A stretch of 58,621 bases of DNA from JAHELQ01 sp965603365 (lineage in GTDB: Bacteria > Acidobacteriota > Aminicenantia > UBA2199): the NCBI GenBank assembly GCA_965603365.1, contig CBFDCR010000030.1:1-58621 (forward strand). Reading direction: 5' to 3'. Shown in pieces: positions 35,185 to 43,628 of the stretch (position 1 is the first letter of the stretch; each line of letters opens with the position of its first letter). The notes under the pieces are model-generated. The model did no database searches, was not told the origin of the DNA, and worked only from the letters and a program-made list of their open reading frames with translations. Position numbers and translations under genes: made by a program.

Positions 35185-36545
35185 GGGTAAACCTCCTCGA
35201 TAAAATCGATAAAGAAACGCTGGATATACTTAAAATCTGTGGTGATAAAATACTCTGCCGGGTCGAGATTCGATGGCCTGAAAGCGATCTCGATACTGCC
35301 GGTATTTTCGAGATCCCTGGCAAACAGGCTGCCCGATATTTTGAGATCGCTGCTCCGGTTGGTTACCTTACCGTTGATCATTAGGGAGAGGTCCAACTCG
35401 GTTTTGGCCGAGTCGGCAATGGTCACCTTAGACTGGCCGTCGGCAGAAGTGTAGAGCCCGTGGCCGGAGGCGATCAACGTCAGGCCGGTGGATTTGAATT
35501 TTTTGAGATTCAGACTGTCGCCCCTGGTCTTCAGGGAGGAGTGGATGACCGTCTGGCCGGAAACTAAAAGCGTAAGAGCGGTCTGCTCCAGGAAGGCGTA
35601 ATCGTTTTCCTGGGCCAATGACCAGAGATTGCCGTTGACGATGATCTTTTCTTGAAAAAGATAAGGGCCGGTTATCCAGTTGTCGGGACACAGGAAATCG
35701 TACTCTCCCGGTTTATAGCTGATCTCATAATCCTGGCCCTGCCGGGTCAGGCGGATGATCTGGTTTTCGTTTAAGGTGGAAAAAACGAGTCCTTCGACAT
35801 CCCCCTGGATAAAGATCGATTCGATGCAGTCGCCTTCGATGAGGAAATAAATACCCCCTTCGATGGGGGCATCGGAAGGGGGCAGCCCGAATTTTTCCCG
35901 GATGTACCGCCAGTCTAAGCAACTGCCCTGTATCTTCAGCGAGTGGAGGAGGAATTCCGCGGTATTGAATTCGCTGTCCATATCGCTGATGATGGGCCGG
36001 GGTTCATCGGTAATGGTGATGCGGTTCTCTTTAAGAAAGGTGTTCTCAGGTATATCGATCTTTTGATTGAGAAAAAAGGGGAAGAAGGTTAAGGGGATCC
36101 GGCCGCAAAGAAGCTCGACCGTCACCCCGGCCTGGAGCCGGTAGGGATGCCTGATGGAGAGGGCGGTCACGGTATGATCGATGGTGATCTTCCGGTAGAT
36201 TTGTCTGTCTGTACAACTGTGGTAAAAAGAGTTCTTCATTTCGATGTCCTGGTTCTGTTCATCCGGGAAGTGGGCCTGGTTGAAGTAGTCCTGTTCCGGT
36301 TCGGCAAATTTTTGCCACTCCCCTGAAAAAACGGTGTCTCGCAGTTGATGGAGATACAGGATGAGATGTTGATACAAGCGGTCGGTTTGCACGGTTTTCC
36401 TGGTCCTGGCTCTGACGATTCTCTGGTGGGTGATGACATGTCCCAGCATCGACAGGCCGATAAAGGAGATGAGCAGGATAAACAATATGGCCAGGCCGAT
36501 GCTGCCCCTTTCGTTTTGTAAAGTTGCTATCCGGAACTTCATCAT
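35181..36545 (-). CDS. PilX-like minor pilin-associated protein
   Basis: 454 aa. The N-terminus (ERGSIGLAILFILLISFIGL) resembles PilX/GspK-type proteins, with a hydrophobic helix but no strict prepilin GF^ site; G-S-I may be the processing point. The rest is largely beta-structured, with strand repeats at the end (TIADSAKTELDLSLMINGKV, SGSLFARDLENTG) resembling polymer-forming cytoskeletal folds. It overlaps both neighbours by 4 bp, so translation is coupled. Long for the family. Confidence 0.7.
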   Translation of the reverse strand: MMKFRIATLQNERGSIGLAILFILLISFIGLSMLGHVITHQRIVRARTRKTVQTDRLYQHLILYLHQLRDTVFSGEWQKFAEPEQDYFNQAHFPDEQNQDIEMKNSFYHSCTDRQIYRKITIDHTVTALSIRHPYRLQAGVTVELLCGRIPLTFFPFFLNQKIDIPENTFLKENRITITDEPRPIISDMDSEFNTAEFLLHSLKIQGSCLDWRYIREKFGLPPSDAPIEGGIYFLIEGDCIESIFIQGDVEGLVFSTLNENQIIRLTRQGQDYEISYKPGEYDFLCPDNWITGPYLFQEKIIVNGNLWSLAQENDYAFLEQTALTLLVSGQTVIHSSLKTRGDSLNLKKFKSTGLTLIASGHGLYTSADGQSKVTIADSAKTELDLSLMINGKVTNRSSDLKISGSLFARDLENTGSIEIAFRPSNLDPAEYFITTDFKYIQRFFIDFIEEVYP

Positions 36546-37234
36546 TTCACCATGTTGGTTAAAAAGACGTATCCCCGGATCTGTTCCTTTTTGTTGACTT
36601 CGATGCGGTACAACACGGAGTAAGCCTCGGGGAAAAAATTGACGGAAAATTCCGTTACATTTTCGATGAGGGGCTGAAAATAGCCGCTGTCGGTTTTCCG
36701 TTTTAAGGTGTTTTGCTGGTCGTACAATTTGTAGGCCACTTCCTTGAGTACCACGATAACGGAATTTTTGAAATAATCGTGCTCGAGCCGGTTCAATAAT
36801 GTGATCCGGTCTTTTTCCGTCTCCTTGATCTCATTCATTTCGTAGGCCCGGCTGTCGAGGTTGTAGAGCAATACCCTCTTTCTTCGTTTAAAATAGTCGT
36901 CCCTCTGCACCTGGATGGTACTGTCTCCCTTAAAGGCGTCGGCGTCGAGTCGGCCGCTGGACAGTCCATACAGCACTTTGAAGCTGCTGTCGGTACACTC
37001 AAACAACTTCAACTCAAAGCAACTGTCCGCCTCCTGCAGTCTCATGCCGCAGTTGGTGAGATCCGATTTGATGGTATTGGCGGTGTGGAAGATGGATTCC
37101 ATGACCTCCTGGCTGTTCATGATTTTTTTGGAAACGCTGGAAGTTTCCGTTACATTGGCAATCACGATGGTTAAGATGCCCAGACACAAGGTCAGGGCAA
37201 TCAGCACCTCGATCAGGCTGAAACCGTTACTCAT
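36542..37234 (-). CDS. PilW/PilJ-like minor pseudopilin
   Basis: 230 aa from the ATG at 37234, which has AAGGAGG before it; the longer frame from 37273 has a weak start. Prepilin leader NG^FSLIEVLIALTLCLGILT with Glu5. The body has three Cys (NCGM, DSCFEL, FECTD) that could form disulfides outside the membrane. Second gene in the operon, overlapping the preceding stop by 8 bp. Confidence 0.82.
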   Translation of the reverse strand: MSNGFSLIEVLIALTLCLGILTIVIANVTETSSVSKKIMNSQEVMESIFHTANTIKSDLTNCGMRLQEADSCFELKLFECTDSSFKVLYGLSSGRLDADAFKGDSTIQVQRDDYFKRRKRVLLYNLDSRAYEMNEIKETEKDRITLLNRLEHDYFKNSVIVVLKEVAYKLYDQQNTLKRKTDSGYFQPLIENVTEFSVNFFPEAYSVLYRIEVNKKEQIRGYVFLTNMVK

Positions 37235-37601
37235 TTTTGACCTCCTTGATAAATTTTGATTTGTATAGATCACTTCTTTGTTTTAACCCTTTATAGGAAG
37301 TCATGAGTTCGATCTTCTTTAATCCTGCTTGAATATCGTTTATGGCCCAATGGATAAAAAAGTCTTCTTCGGCCCTGGAATGGTTTCCCGCTAAAAGTTC
37401 CGCCGATTGAGATGGTGTCGACAGCAACAGGTTCTGGTAGTATTCGTGTTTTTGTAGGAGCCTGAATCGGTACAGGGATCTTTTCCCCATGTCAAAAGAC
37501 AGGACGATTATTTTAGCTGTAAATAAAAGACCCAGGAATACAATGAATAGGGAGATGACTGTTTCGATCAGGCTAAAACCCTTTGTCGTTTTTTTCATCA
37601 T
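37227..37601 (-). CDS. PilV-like minor pseudopilin
   Basis: 124 aa. Leader KG^FSLIETVISLFIVFLGLL with Glu5, then a short helical body. First gene of the operon, with AGGAGGTC before the ATG pair. Together the four genes supply the small tip subunits (FimU/PilV/PilW/PilX pattern); no major pilin, ATPase or secretin lies in the window. Confidence 0.82.
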   Translation of the reverse strand: MMKKTTKGFSLIETVISLFIVFLGLLFTAKIIVLSFDMGKRSLYRFRLLQKHEYYQNLLLSTPSQSAELLAGNHSRAEEDFFIHWAINDIQAGLKKIELMTSYKGLKQRSDLYKSKFIKEVKNE

Positions 37602-37698
37602 GACCTCCTAAAAAAAGGGAATCATGTCCGCTGCCAGGTTTTGATTCCGGTAAGAATCTTATCTGGAGGGGGTTTGGGGTTTTTTACTCGAAAGGGCC

Positions 37699-37747
37699 AG
37701 TAAAGTATAGTTGACTGGACAAAAAAATCAGTAAACTATTCTTTACT
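37699..37747. promoter_or_regulatory. Inverted repeat between pilin operon and comEA
   Basis: AGTAAAGTATAGTT (37699-37712) and AACTATTCTTTACT (37734-37747) pair with one mismatch region around a 21-base loop. It lies midway between the divergent pilin and comEA genes, where a shared competence or pilus operator could sit. Confidence 0.4.
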
Positions 37748-37874
37748 TTAGCTTTTCTCTTGATCCCGGTAGATCGTAACCGGGAATCCCCTGTAGGTGA
37801 GTATTCTGACGTTTTTTTCGAATATTCCTGCCAATTGGCATCCGGCTTGTTTCCCCTGTTTTCAGGAGGTTAAC

Positions 37875-38168
37875 ATGATAAACTTAAAAAAAGGTATTTC
37901 AGTTTTGTTGGTTGTTTGTTTTGTGTTGGTTTTTTGTAACGGCGTCATAGCTCAGAAAAAGGCGGCCGCCAAATCGTCCTTGATCAACATCAATACGGCC
38001 GGTGCTGCCGAACTGGTCAAGCTGCCCAGGGTAGGTGAAAAGATCTCCCAGCGGATCATCGACTTTCGGAACAAGCACGGCAAGTTCAAACGGGTGGAAG
38101 ATATCATGAAGGTCAAGGGTATTGGTGAGAAGACCTTTGCCCAGATGAAAAAGATGATTACCGTCTGA
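37875..38168 (+). CDS. ComEA-type helix-hairpin-helix DNA-binding protein
   Basis: 97 aa from the ATG at 37875, which has CAGGAGG before it; the longer frame lacks a ribosome site. Signal peptide or anchor (GISVLLVVCFVLVFCNGVIA), then the ComEA HhH core: ININTAGAAELVKLPRVGEK and EDIMKVKGIGEKTF. ComEA binds incoming DNA in the periplasm during natural transformation. It is divergent from the minor pilin operon. Confidence 0.88.
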   Translation: MINLKKGISVLLVVCFVLVFCNGVIAQKKAAAKSSLININTAGAAELVKLPRVGEKISQRIIDFRNKHGKFKRVEDIMKVKGIGEKTFAQMKKMITV

Positions 38169-38206
38169 TCTGCTGCTCCACCAGTATCATGTACCAGGTA
38201 GGAAAC

Positions 38207-38437
38207 ATGGAAGAGAAACTCAAGGATTTAAACCTGCTCCTGATCTACCTTTCCGGTTGGGAAGAGGACTCCCGCAAGAATCCCGGTGAGAAGCTCTACC
38301 GGTCCTGGAAGGGATATTTATTCGAGGTGCTGAGGACCCTGCAGGACGAGAATTTGATTGTCCAGTTCCCCAAGTCGTTGCTCCTGACGGAAAAGGGCCT
38401 GACCAAAGCCAGACGCCTCAAGGCCCAATATCTTTAA
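38207..38437 (+). CDS. Small DUF6429-like protein
   Basis: 76 aa from the ATG at 38207, which has AGGTAGGA before it. The pattern LNLLLIYLSGWEE, RSWKGYLFEVLRTLQDENLI and LLLTEKGLTKA matches what I know of DUF6429, a winged-helix-like small protein. Function unknown. It follows comEA by 38 bp and could share its transcript. Confidence 0.6.
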   Translation: MEEKLKDLNLLLIYLSGWEEDSRKNPGEKLYRSWKGYLFEVLRTLQDENLIVQFPKSLLLTEKGLTKARRLKAQYL

Positions 38438-38443
38438 AGAATG

Positions 38444-38513
38444 AGTGGTCAAGGGGTCAAGGGGTCGAGATTGTTTTCACTTGGCCACTTGACCCCTCGG
38501 ACCCTTGACCACT
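38444..38513. repeat. Long imperfect inverted repeat of GGTCAAGGG type
   Basis: The left arm AGTGGTCAAGGG plus a GTCAAGGGGTC run pairs with the right arm ending GACCCTTGACCACT minus a few bases (about 21 of 26 pair). It would fold as a 25-bp hairpin. Its short internal repeats of GTCAAGGG suggest a REP-like dispersed element or a terminator for the gene before it. Confidence 0.65.
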
Positions 38514-38552
38514 TATCTTTAAGGAAAAGTTAAATTTTTGTTTTAAAAAATT

Positions 38553-38581
38553 TTGATAGTAGGGGCGTTATGTACTATAAT
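38553..38581 (+). promoter_or_regulatory. Promoter of the secreted VWFA-like gene
   Basis: TTGATA (38553-38558), 17 bp, TATAAT (38576-38581). An ATG at 38588 lies 6 bp after the -10 box (leaderless option), while a start with a ribosome site follows at 38678 in the same frame. Confidence 0.65.
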
Positions 38582-38677
38582 GGTCCAATGAAAATGAATG
38601 TTTTACTTTTTCTTTTTTACGAAAGTCCTGAATGTCAAAAAGAATCGTATAATATCCATTATGGAGGTAAAAATAAA

Positions 38678-39559
38678 ATGAAGAGAACCGTTTTTTCGTT
38701 GTGTGTTTTCATATTGGCCGCATCCCTTTTCCTGCAGGCGGGAGCGTCATCAGATCAAAAGGGGCCGTGTACGTATTTTCTTCTGTTCCAGAGCACCGAA
38801 TACAACTCCAAGATCGCCGATGCCGTCGACTTTTTCTTCCATAAAGTGCTGCAAACAGGGGATCAGTTGGCGATTGTGACGCCGGTCAAACAATATGGAT
38901 TCAATCAGCAAACTTTGCAATCAAAGACGAAGGAACAGTTGGCCACTGCAGTCAAAACTGTGCTGAAGCGGGATACCGCGGTGGGGGCGGCCAACTACCG
39001 GGCCATTGTCGATCAGATGAAAACCATCGTCCTCAATATTCGCAGCGGTGTCGACCGGACGGCAGGGGCAATGAGCAGAGGTGAAACCGATATTAAGTCG
39101 GACCTGGTTAACTATCGTCAACTGTTAGAAAACCTGGATAAGATACGAATGGTGAAAGAATCGCTGCTCTTAAAGCTGGCCCAGATAGCCAATCAGCAGA
39201 AAGGACAGAAACAATTATTTGTTTTTTATGATAAAGAAATTATCCCTATTCCGACTCGTGAGACGATGGACAACTTAAGGCAAAGCAGAACTCTGGGCTT
39301 TGATGCCACCGAAGTTTTTGAGGCCGATGAGGCCGAAGAGCCGATCGTCACCGAGAAGGTGGGACAGGCATTTGCCACTGCTTCGGTTATCTTCAATCTT
39401 GTATACATCAACAAACAGATCCCCCGGGACCGGCGATTCCAGATGAAAGATCACTCCCAGGATATGTACAGTTGTTTATCCAAACTGGCCGAGCTCACCG
39501 GTGGAATGGTGGAAACCACTGCCAAGCCGGAGATTGCCTTTAAAAATTTGAATAGATAA
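38678..39559 (+). CDS. Secreted VWFA-related protein
   Basis: 293 aa from the ATG at 38678, chosen because GGAGGT precedes it and a signal peptide (TVFSLCVFILAASLFLQAGA) follows directly. The body has alternating strands and helices in the order of a von Willebrand A fold (YFLLFQS, FFFHKVLQTGDQLAIVTP, LFVFYDKEI) and a closing LAELTGGMVETTAKP, the ending typical of Acidobacteria-type VWFA-related proteins. No DxSxS metal site is seen. It is related in style to the protein at 50719. Role unknown. Confidence 0.6.
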   Translation: MKRTVFSLCVFILAASLFLQAGASSDQKGPCTYFLLFQSTEYNSKIADAVDFFFHKVLQTGDQLAIVTPVKQYGFNQQTLQSKTKEQLATAVKTVLKRDTAVGAANYRAIVDQMKTIVLNIRSGVDRTAGAMSRGETDIKSDLVNYRQLLENLDKIRMVKESLLLKLAQIANQQKGQKQLFVFYDKEIIPIPTRETMDNLRQSRTLGFDATEVFEADEAEEPIVTEKVGQAFATASVIFNLVYINKQIPRDRRFQMKDHSQDMYSCLSKLAELTGGMVETTAKPEIAFKNLNR

Positions 39560-39628
39560 ACCGGTAATTTCGATTTATTTCAACCGGGGGTAATATAATA
39601 AACAGCCGGTGTCAAATAGGGGCTAAAA

Positions 39629-40714
39629 ATGGGAAGAAAAGTTGCGATTGTCCATGACTGGCTCATCGGCATGAGGGGCGGGGAAAAAGTCCTGGAAAGT
39701 ATGCTGGACATATTTGCGGAAGCAGATATTTTTAGCCTGTTTTTTGAACCCAGGCATATCTCGGAAAAGATCAAATCCCATAACATTTTCACTTCCCCCC
39801 TCAACAAATACGCCTTTATTCGGAATCGGCATCGCCATTTCCTGCCCCTGTTACCTGCGGCGGTGGAGTCGTTTCCTTTAAGGGATTACCATCTGGTGAT
39901 CAGCAGTTCCCACTGTGTGGCCAAGGGAGTAATCCCCGGGCCGGACTCGCTCCATATCTGTTATATTCATTCTCCCATGCGCTACATCTGGGATCAATAT
40001 GAGAGCTATTTCGGACGGCTAAAGGGACTAAAAAAATCTTTTATCAAGCGCCAGGTCTCTAAGCTGCGGATCTGGGACGTTACCAGTTCGGCCAGGGTCG
40101 ATTACTTCGTGGCCAACTCCAATTTTGTCAAACAGAGGGTAGAGAAGTACTATAGAAGAGATGCAGTTGTCATCCATCCACCGGTGGATACCGATTTTTT
40201 TAAACCGGCAGAGAGTCCCCGGGAAGATTATTTTCTGACGGTATCCGCGCTGGTGCCCTATAAAAACAACCACCTCCTGGTGGAGGCCTTCAATCGACTC
40301 CGGGAACCCCTGGTCGTAGTGGGAGCCGGGCCGGAGGAAAAAAGATTAAAGAAAATGGCCGGGCCGAACATTACGTTCAGGAAAAATGTGACGGCTCAGG
40401 AACTGCGCGCCTTGTATCAACAGGCCGCCGCCTTCGTGTATAGCGGGGTGGAGGATTTCGGCATCGCTTTTGTAGAGGCTCAGGCCTGTGGTATCCCGGT
40501 GATTGCCCTTAAAAAAGGGGGAGTACTGGATATTGTCGAGGATGGCCGTACCGGCATACTCTATGAAGGCGAAGGCATCGACAACATCGCCCGGGCGGTG
40601 AAACGGTTGGCAGATTTCCGTTTTGAACCGTCGATTTTAAGGGAAAATAGTTTGAAATTTTCCCCGGAAACGTTTAAAATCAAGATTCAAACATTCATCG
40701 AAGGGAAACAATGA
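39629..40714 (+). CDS. Family 4 glycosyltransferase (WbaZ/mannosyltransferase-like)
   Basis: 361 aa with a GT-B fold. The N-terminus VAIVHDWLIGMRGGEKVLE and CYIHSPMRYIWDQY are signatures of the WbaZ-type GT4 group. The donor site has EDFGIAFVEAQACGIPVIA, the E-x7-E motif of GT4 enzymes. It adds a sugar from a nucleotide donor to a lipid-linked glycan at the inner face of the membrane. The stop overlaps the next start (ATGA), so the two enzymes are made together. Confidence 0.9.
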   Translation: MGRKVAIVHDWLIGMRGGEKVLESMLDIFAEADIFSLFFEPRHISEKIKSHNIFTSPLNKYAFIRNRHRHFLPLLPAAVESFPLRDYHLVISSSHCVAKGVIPGPDSLHICYIHSPMRYIWDQYESYFGRLKGLKKSFIKRQVSKLRIWDVTSSARVDYFVANSNFVKQRVEKYYRRDAVVIHPPVDTDFFKPAESPREDYFLTVSALVPYKNNHLLVEAFNRLREPLVVVGAGPEEKRLKKMAGPNITFRKNVTAQELRALYQQAAAFVYSGVEDFGIAFVEAQACGIPVIALKKGGVLDIVEDGRTGILYEGEGIDNIARAVKRLADFRFEPSILRENSLKFSPETFKIKIQTFIEGKQ

Positions 40715-42147
40715 TCAAGCGAAGTCGAAAAAAAATGATTCGATTTTACTCCATCAGTGATATCGCGGCCATTATCCTGGGATTTCACCTCACCTTCTGG
40801 TTCAGGTTTTACTCAGGAGTGATCCCCTCTCCAAAGGGCATCCCCGACTACCGCCAGTATCTGATCGTTATTCCCTTTCTGGTTATCGTTCAACTCTTCT
40901 ATTTTTCCTACCAGGGGTATTACCGGATCAAGTTAAGACGCAATCGCTTAGATGACCTGTTCCTGGTGGTGGTGAACAGCACGGTCTCTGCCTTTATCAT
41001 CATCTTGATCTTCAGCTACCTGAAGAGCTACCAGTTCGTCCATTTCGAGGTCTCCCATCTATTTGCCTTCATTTATGTCCCCCTGTCGGTGGCATTCATT
41101 TTCGGCTTCCGTATATTAATATTCCGGATATTTAAAAACATATTCCTGAGGCGGAACGGGATTTCCCGGATCTTGATTGCCGGGACCGGGGACCTGGCCG
41201 TGGCCGTGGCGGAAAAGCTGAAGCACTATTCCCATTTCGGCATCGAAGTCGCCGGCTTTCTCTGTCCCGTCAAGGGCCAAAAGGAGCAAAAGGATATACG
41301 AATGCGGGTGCTGGGTCATTTTAACGATCTCGAAAGGGTGGTGAAGAAGCATGAGATTACCGATCTGTTTATTGCCCTCTCCTTAAAGGAGTACAATACC
41401 ATCATGAGCTTGATCGAGGTGGCCAACAACTTGCTCATCGACATCCGCCTGGTGCCGGATATCCTGCAAATCGCCTCTTTAAAAGCCGGCATGGAGCACA
41501 TCGAGGGTATCCCCACCATCAATCTGGGGGATATTCCCCTCCAGGGCTGGGGGCTTTTCTTAAAACGGTGTTTCGATATCCTGGTGAGTGTGGTGGGTCT
41601 AATATTGTTGTCCCCTTTCTTCCTGATCCTGGCCCTGCTGATTAAAATCGATTCTAAGGGTCCCTTGTTTTATTCCCAGGCCAGGGTGGGCCTGGACGGC
41701 CGGCACTTTAATATGATCAAGTTCCGCACCATGATACCGGATGCCGAGAAAGAGACCGGGGCCGTCTGGTCCCCGCCGGACGATCAGCGGGTGACCCGGG
41801 TGGGCCGGGTACTGCGGAAGCTGTCTATTGACGAGATGCCCCAGTTGATCAATGTGTTGAAAGGTGATATGAGCCTGGTGGGCCCGAGGCCGGAGCGGCC
41901 GGAATTTGTGGAGAAATTTAAAAACGATATTCCCAAATATATGCTGCGCCACCGGGTCAGAACCGGTATTACCGGCTGGGCCCAGGTGCACGGCCTGCGG
42001 GGCAATACGCCGCTGGACAAACGCATCGAGTTCGATATCTACTACATCCAGAATTGGACCTTCAAGCTGGACCTGGAAATCTTATGGCGCACCATCCTCA
42101 AATTTAAATTCATCGACCGCGGCCAGCCATCCATCGACAACCCCTAA
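40711..42147 (+). CDS. Undecaprenyl-phosphate glycosylphosphotransferase
   Basis: 478 aa of the exopolysaccharide WcaJ/PssY polyprenyl glycosylphosphotransferase family. Four membrane helices at about 10-130, a CoA-binding-like Rossmann domain (about 145-260, RILIAGTGDLAVAVAEKL), a fifth hydrophobic hairpin (VGLILLSPFFLILALLIKI), then the catalytic domain with KFRTMIPDAE, DEMPQLINVLKGDMSLVGPR and RTGITGWAQVHGLRG. It transfers a hexose-1-phosphate to undecaprenyl phosphate, starting a repeat unit. The remaining polymer genes are not in the window. Confidence 0.94.
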   Translation: MIKRSRKKMIRFYSISDIAAIILGFHLTFWFRFYSGVIPSPKGIPDYRQYLIVIPFLVIVQLFYFSYQGYYRIKLRRNRLDDLFLVVVNSTVSAFIIILIFSYLKSYQFVHFEVSHLFAFIYVPLSVAFIFGFRILIFRIFKNIFLRRNGISRILIAGTGDLAVAVAEKLKHYSHFGIEVAGFLCPVKGQKEQKDIRMRVLGHFNDLERVVKKHEITDLFIALSLKEYNTIMSLIEVANNLLIDIRLVPDILQIASLKAGMEHIEGIPTINLGDIPLQGWGLFLKRCFDILVSVVGLILLSPFFLILALLIKIDSKGPLFYSQARVGLDGRHFNMIKFRTMIPDAEKETGAVWSPPDDQRVTRVGRVLRKLSIDEMPQLINVLKGDMSLVGPRPERPEFVEKFKNDIPKYMLRHRVRTGITGWAQVHGLRGNTPLDKRIEFDIYYIQNWTFKLDLEILWRTILKFKFIDRGQPSIDNP

Positions 42148-42399
42148 CCCCGCTAAAAAATATGAGCAAAAGAAAAGCCCCTCACTCCCACATCAGATCA
42201 ATTTTTTTCCAGAGTATCGCCATCTCCCAGGTTTTCCTTTGATCACAATTTTCGCAGGAGTTACCCCGAAATTTTAAATAGGATTAAAAATCTTTGTCTG
42301 ACTCCACTCCGTTTCAATATTCCATCTCTCTCAAACGATTGTTTTGCATTTTGCAATGATAACGCGGCAGGGATCGAAATAAATTGCAGCAAGAGGTTC
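42148..42399. other. AT-rich intergenic stretch opening the accessory island
   Basis: No gene is seen. It ends in the 44-bp repeat at 42315-42358, and GC content falls from here to about 48.3 kb. Confidence 0.5.
42315..42358 (+). repeat. 44-bp direct repeat, copy 1 (TTGCATTTTGCA type)
   Basis: Matches 43724-43767 at 41 of 44 positions. It contains GATTGTTTTGCATTTTGCAA. A shorter relative lies at 43121-43152. The copies border the PIN toxin-antitoxin pair and the MNT gene. Confidence 0.85.
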
Positions 42400-42428
42400 T
42401 TGACATTATCGAACGAATTTGATAAAAG
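42400..42428 (+). promoter_or_regulatory. Promoter of the PIN toxin-antitoxin pair
   Basis: TTGACA (42400-42405), 17 bp, TAAAAG (42423-42428). The ATG at 42440 lies 11 bp after the -10 box with no ribosome site, so the leader is only about 5 bases. Confidence 0.6.
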
Positions 42429-42439
42429 TTTAATTGACC

Positions 42440-42682
42440 ATGGAAGCAGCAGACATTCAAAAATTGATTCAACAGGAGACCAGGGGACTACCTGAAAATG
42501 CCCTGTCTGAAATTTTAGATTTTATCCTCTTTCTAAAGCAAAAATTATCGAGTCATACTTCCCGGGATAGAGAGTTTGAATTTAATATTAACCGGGAGTT
42601 GAATGAATTAAACTCCACGGAACTGACACATTTAGAGGAAGAGTTCAGGGGTTACCGGGATCTTTATCCCCATGAAAAATAG
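42440..42682 (+). CDS. VapB-like antitoxin (DUF2281-like)
   Basis: 80 aa from the ATG at 42440. The N-terminal helix LIQQETRGLPENALSEILDF, then FLKQKL and an acidic tail (LTHLEEEFRGYRDLYP), matches the DUF2281-type antitoxins that pair with PIN toxins. The acidic C-terminus probably wraps the toxin. It overlaps the toxin gene by 11 bp. Confidence 0.72.
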   Translation: MEAADIQKLIQQETRGLPENALSEILDFILFLKQKLSSHTSRDREFEFNINRELNELNSTELTHLEEEFRGYRDLYPHEK

Positions 42683-43064
42683 TTACATCACCGACACTAT
42701 GGCCTTAATACTAAGGCTCGAAAGGCGAAAATTAAATACAAAAATCAAAAGAATATTTGAAAATGTTGAAAACAAAAAAGTGCAGCTCATTATCCCCACA
42801 ATGGTCTTAGCCGAAATTGGCTATTTAGCCGAAAAAAAGAGAATTGATACCACCTTAGACGAAGTGAAAAACTACATTTCCATATTCAATAATATCAGCG
42901 TTCAGCCAATAACCGAAGAAATCATCTACACCACTTTTGAGATAGATGATATCCCGGAACTGCATGATAGAATTATAGCAGGTACGGCAAAACATCTGGG
43001 ATTAACACTCATCACCAACGACCCGGCCATCACCGACTCCAGGCATTTATCCGTCAAATGGTAA
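42672..43064 (+). CDS. VapC-like PIN-domain toxin
   Basis: 130 aa. PIN nuclease fold with the acidic residues in YITDTMALIL (Asp near 8), MVLAEIGYLA (Glu near 48), PELHDRIIAGTAKHLG (Asp near 97) and LITNDPAI (Asp near 116). All four positions are present, so it should be active. VapC toxins cut tRNA or rRNA. It is read with its antitoxin. Confidence 0.86.
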   Translation: MKNSYITDTMALILRLERRKLNTKIKRIFENVENKKVQLIIPTMVLAEIGYLAEKKRIDTTLDEVKNYISIFNNISVQPITEEIIYTTFEIDDIPELHDRIIAGTAKHLGLTLITNDPAITDSRHLSVKW

Positions 43065-43120
43065 CATATTCGCCGACACCTGGCAAAAGATCCTGGCCCG
43101 CCGGCAAAACCGGTAGACTG

Positions 43121-43152
43121 CAAATTGCATTTTGCATTGGTTGTTTGCATTG
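43121..43152 (+). repeat. Short TTGCATTTTGCATTGG element
   Basis: AAATTGCATTTTGCATTGG with GTTTGCATTG just after. It resembles the tail of the 44-bp repeats (43755-43788). It lies between the PIN toxin and the MNT gene, just before the latter's -35 box. Confidence 0.6.
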
Positions 43153-43178
43153 ACAAATGGGGGGAAAAGACTTATATT
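43150..43178 (+). promoter_or_regulatory. Promoter of the MNT nucleotidyltransferase gene
   Basis: TTGACA (43150-43155), 17 bp, TATATT (43173-43178), then AGGTGGAG and the ATG at 43194. Confidence 0.7.
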
Positions 43179-43193
43179 AGAGGTGGAGTCAAA

Positions 43194-43628
43194 ATGGTTG
43201 TGCCAATTGATTTTGAGAAGATAGCCGGATTTTTAAAGGGGCACAATACCATTCAATTCGCCGTTGTGTTTGGCTCCGCGGTCCAGGGACAGCTTACAAA
43301 GCTAAGCGACATCGACATCGGCATTCACACTGCAGGGGAATTGCCCCTCCTGGAAATGGGCCGAATGATCTCCGGCCTGGAAAAGGTGGTCAAAAAAACC
43401 GTAGACCTGGTGGTCTTAAATGATCTATTCAAAAGCAAACCCTATTTTGCCTTCCAGATCGTCAAAAACTCCAGGCTCCTCTTTACCAGGGATGAAAACA
43501 CATGGGTCGATTTTAAACGGAATGTTCTCCTCTATTACCTGGACACCAAACCCCTGATCGAGCGGGTAAACGCTTCCTTCCAAAAAAGAGTGGAAACCGG
43601 CGCCTTCGCCGAACGAAACTATGCGTGA
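43194..43628 (+). CDS. Orphan MNT-type nucleotidyltransferase (MntA-like)
   Basis: 144 aa from the ATG at 43194, fixed by the promoter and ribosome site. The core motif GSAVQGQLTKLSDIDIGI (G-S-x-x-x-G, then S-D-x-D) is the Pol-beta-like catalytic centre, with the third Asp in TVDLVVL. In MntA-HepT pairs this protein AMPylates and silences a HEPN RNase. No HEPN gene follows here; the next 700 bp hold only the repeat array. So it is either an orphan or acts on a toxin elsewhere. Confidence 0.85.
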   Translation: MVVPIDFEKIAGFLKGHNTIQFAVVFGSAVQGQLTKLSDIDIGIHTAGELPLLEMGRMISGLEKVVKKTVDLVVLNDLFKSKPYFAFQIVKNSRLLFTRDENTWVDFKRNVLLYYLDTKPLIERVNASFQKRVETGAFAERNYA

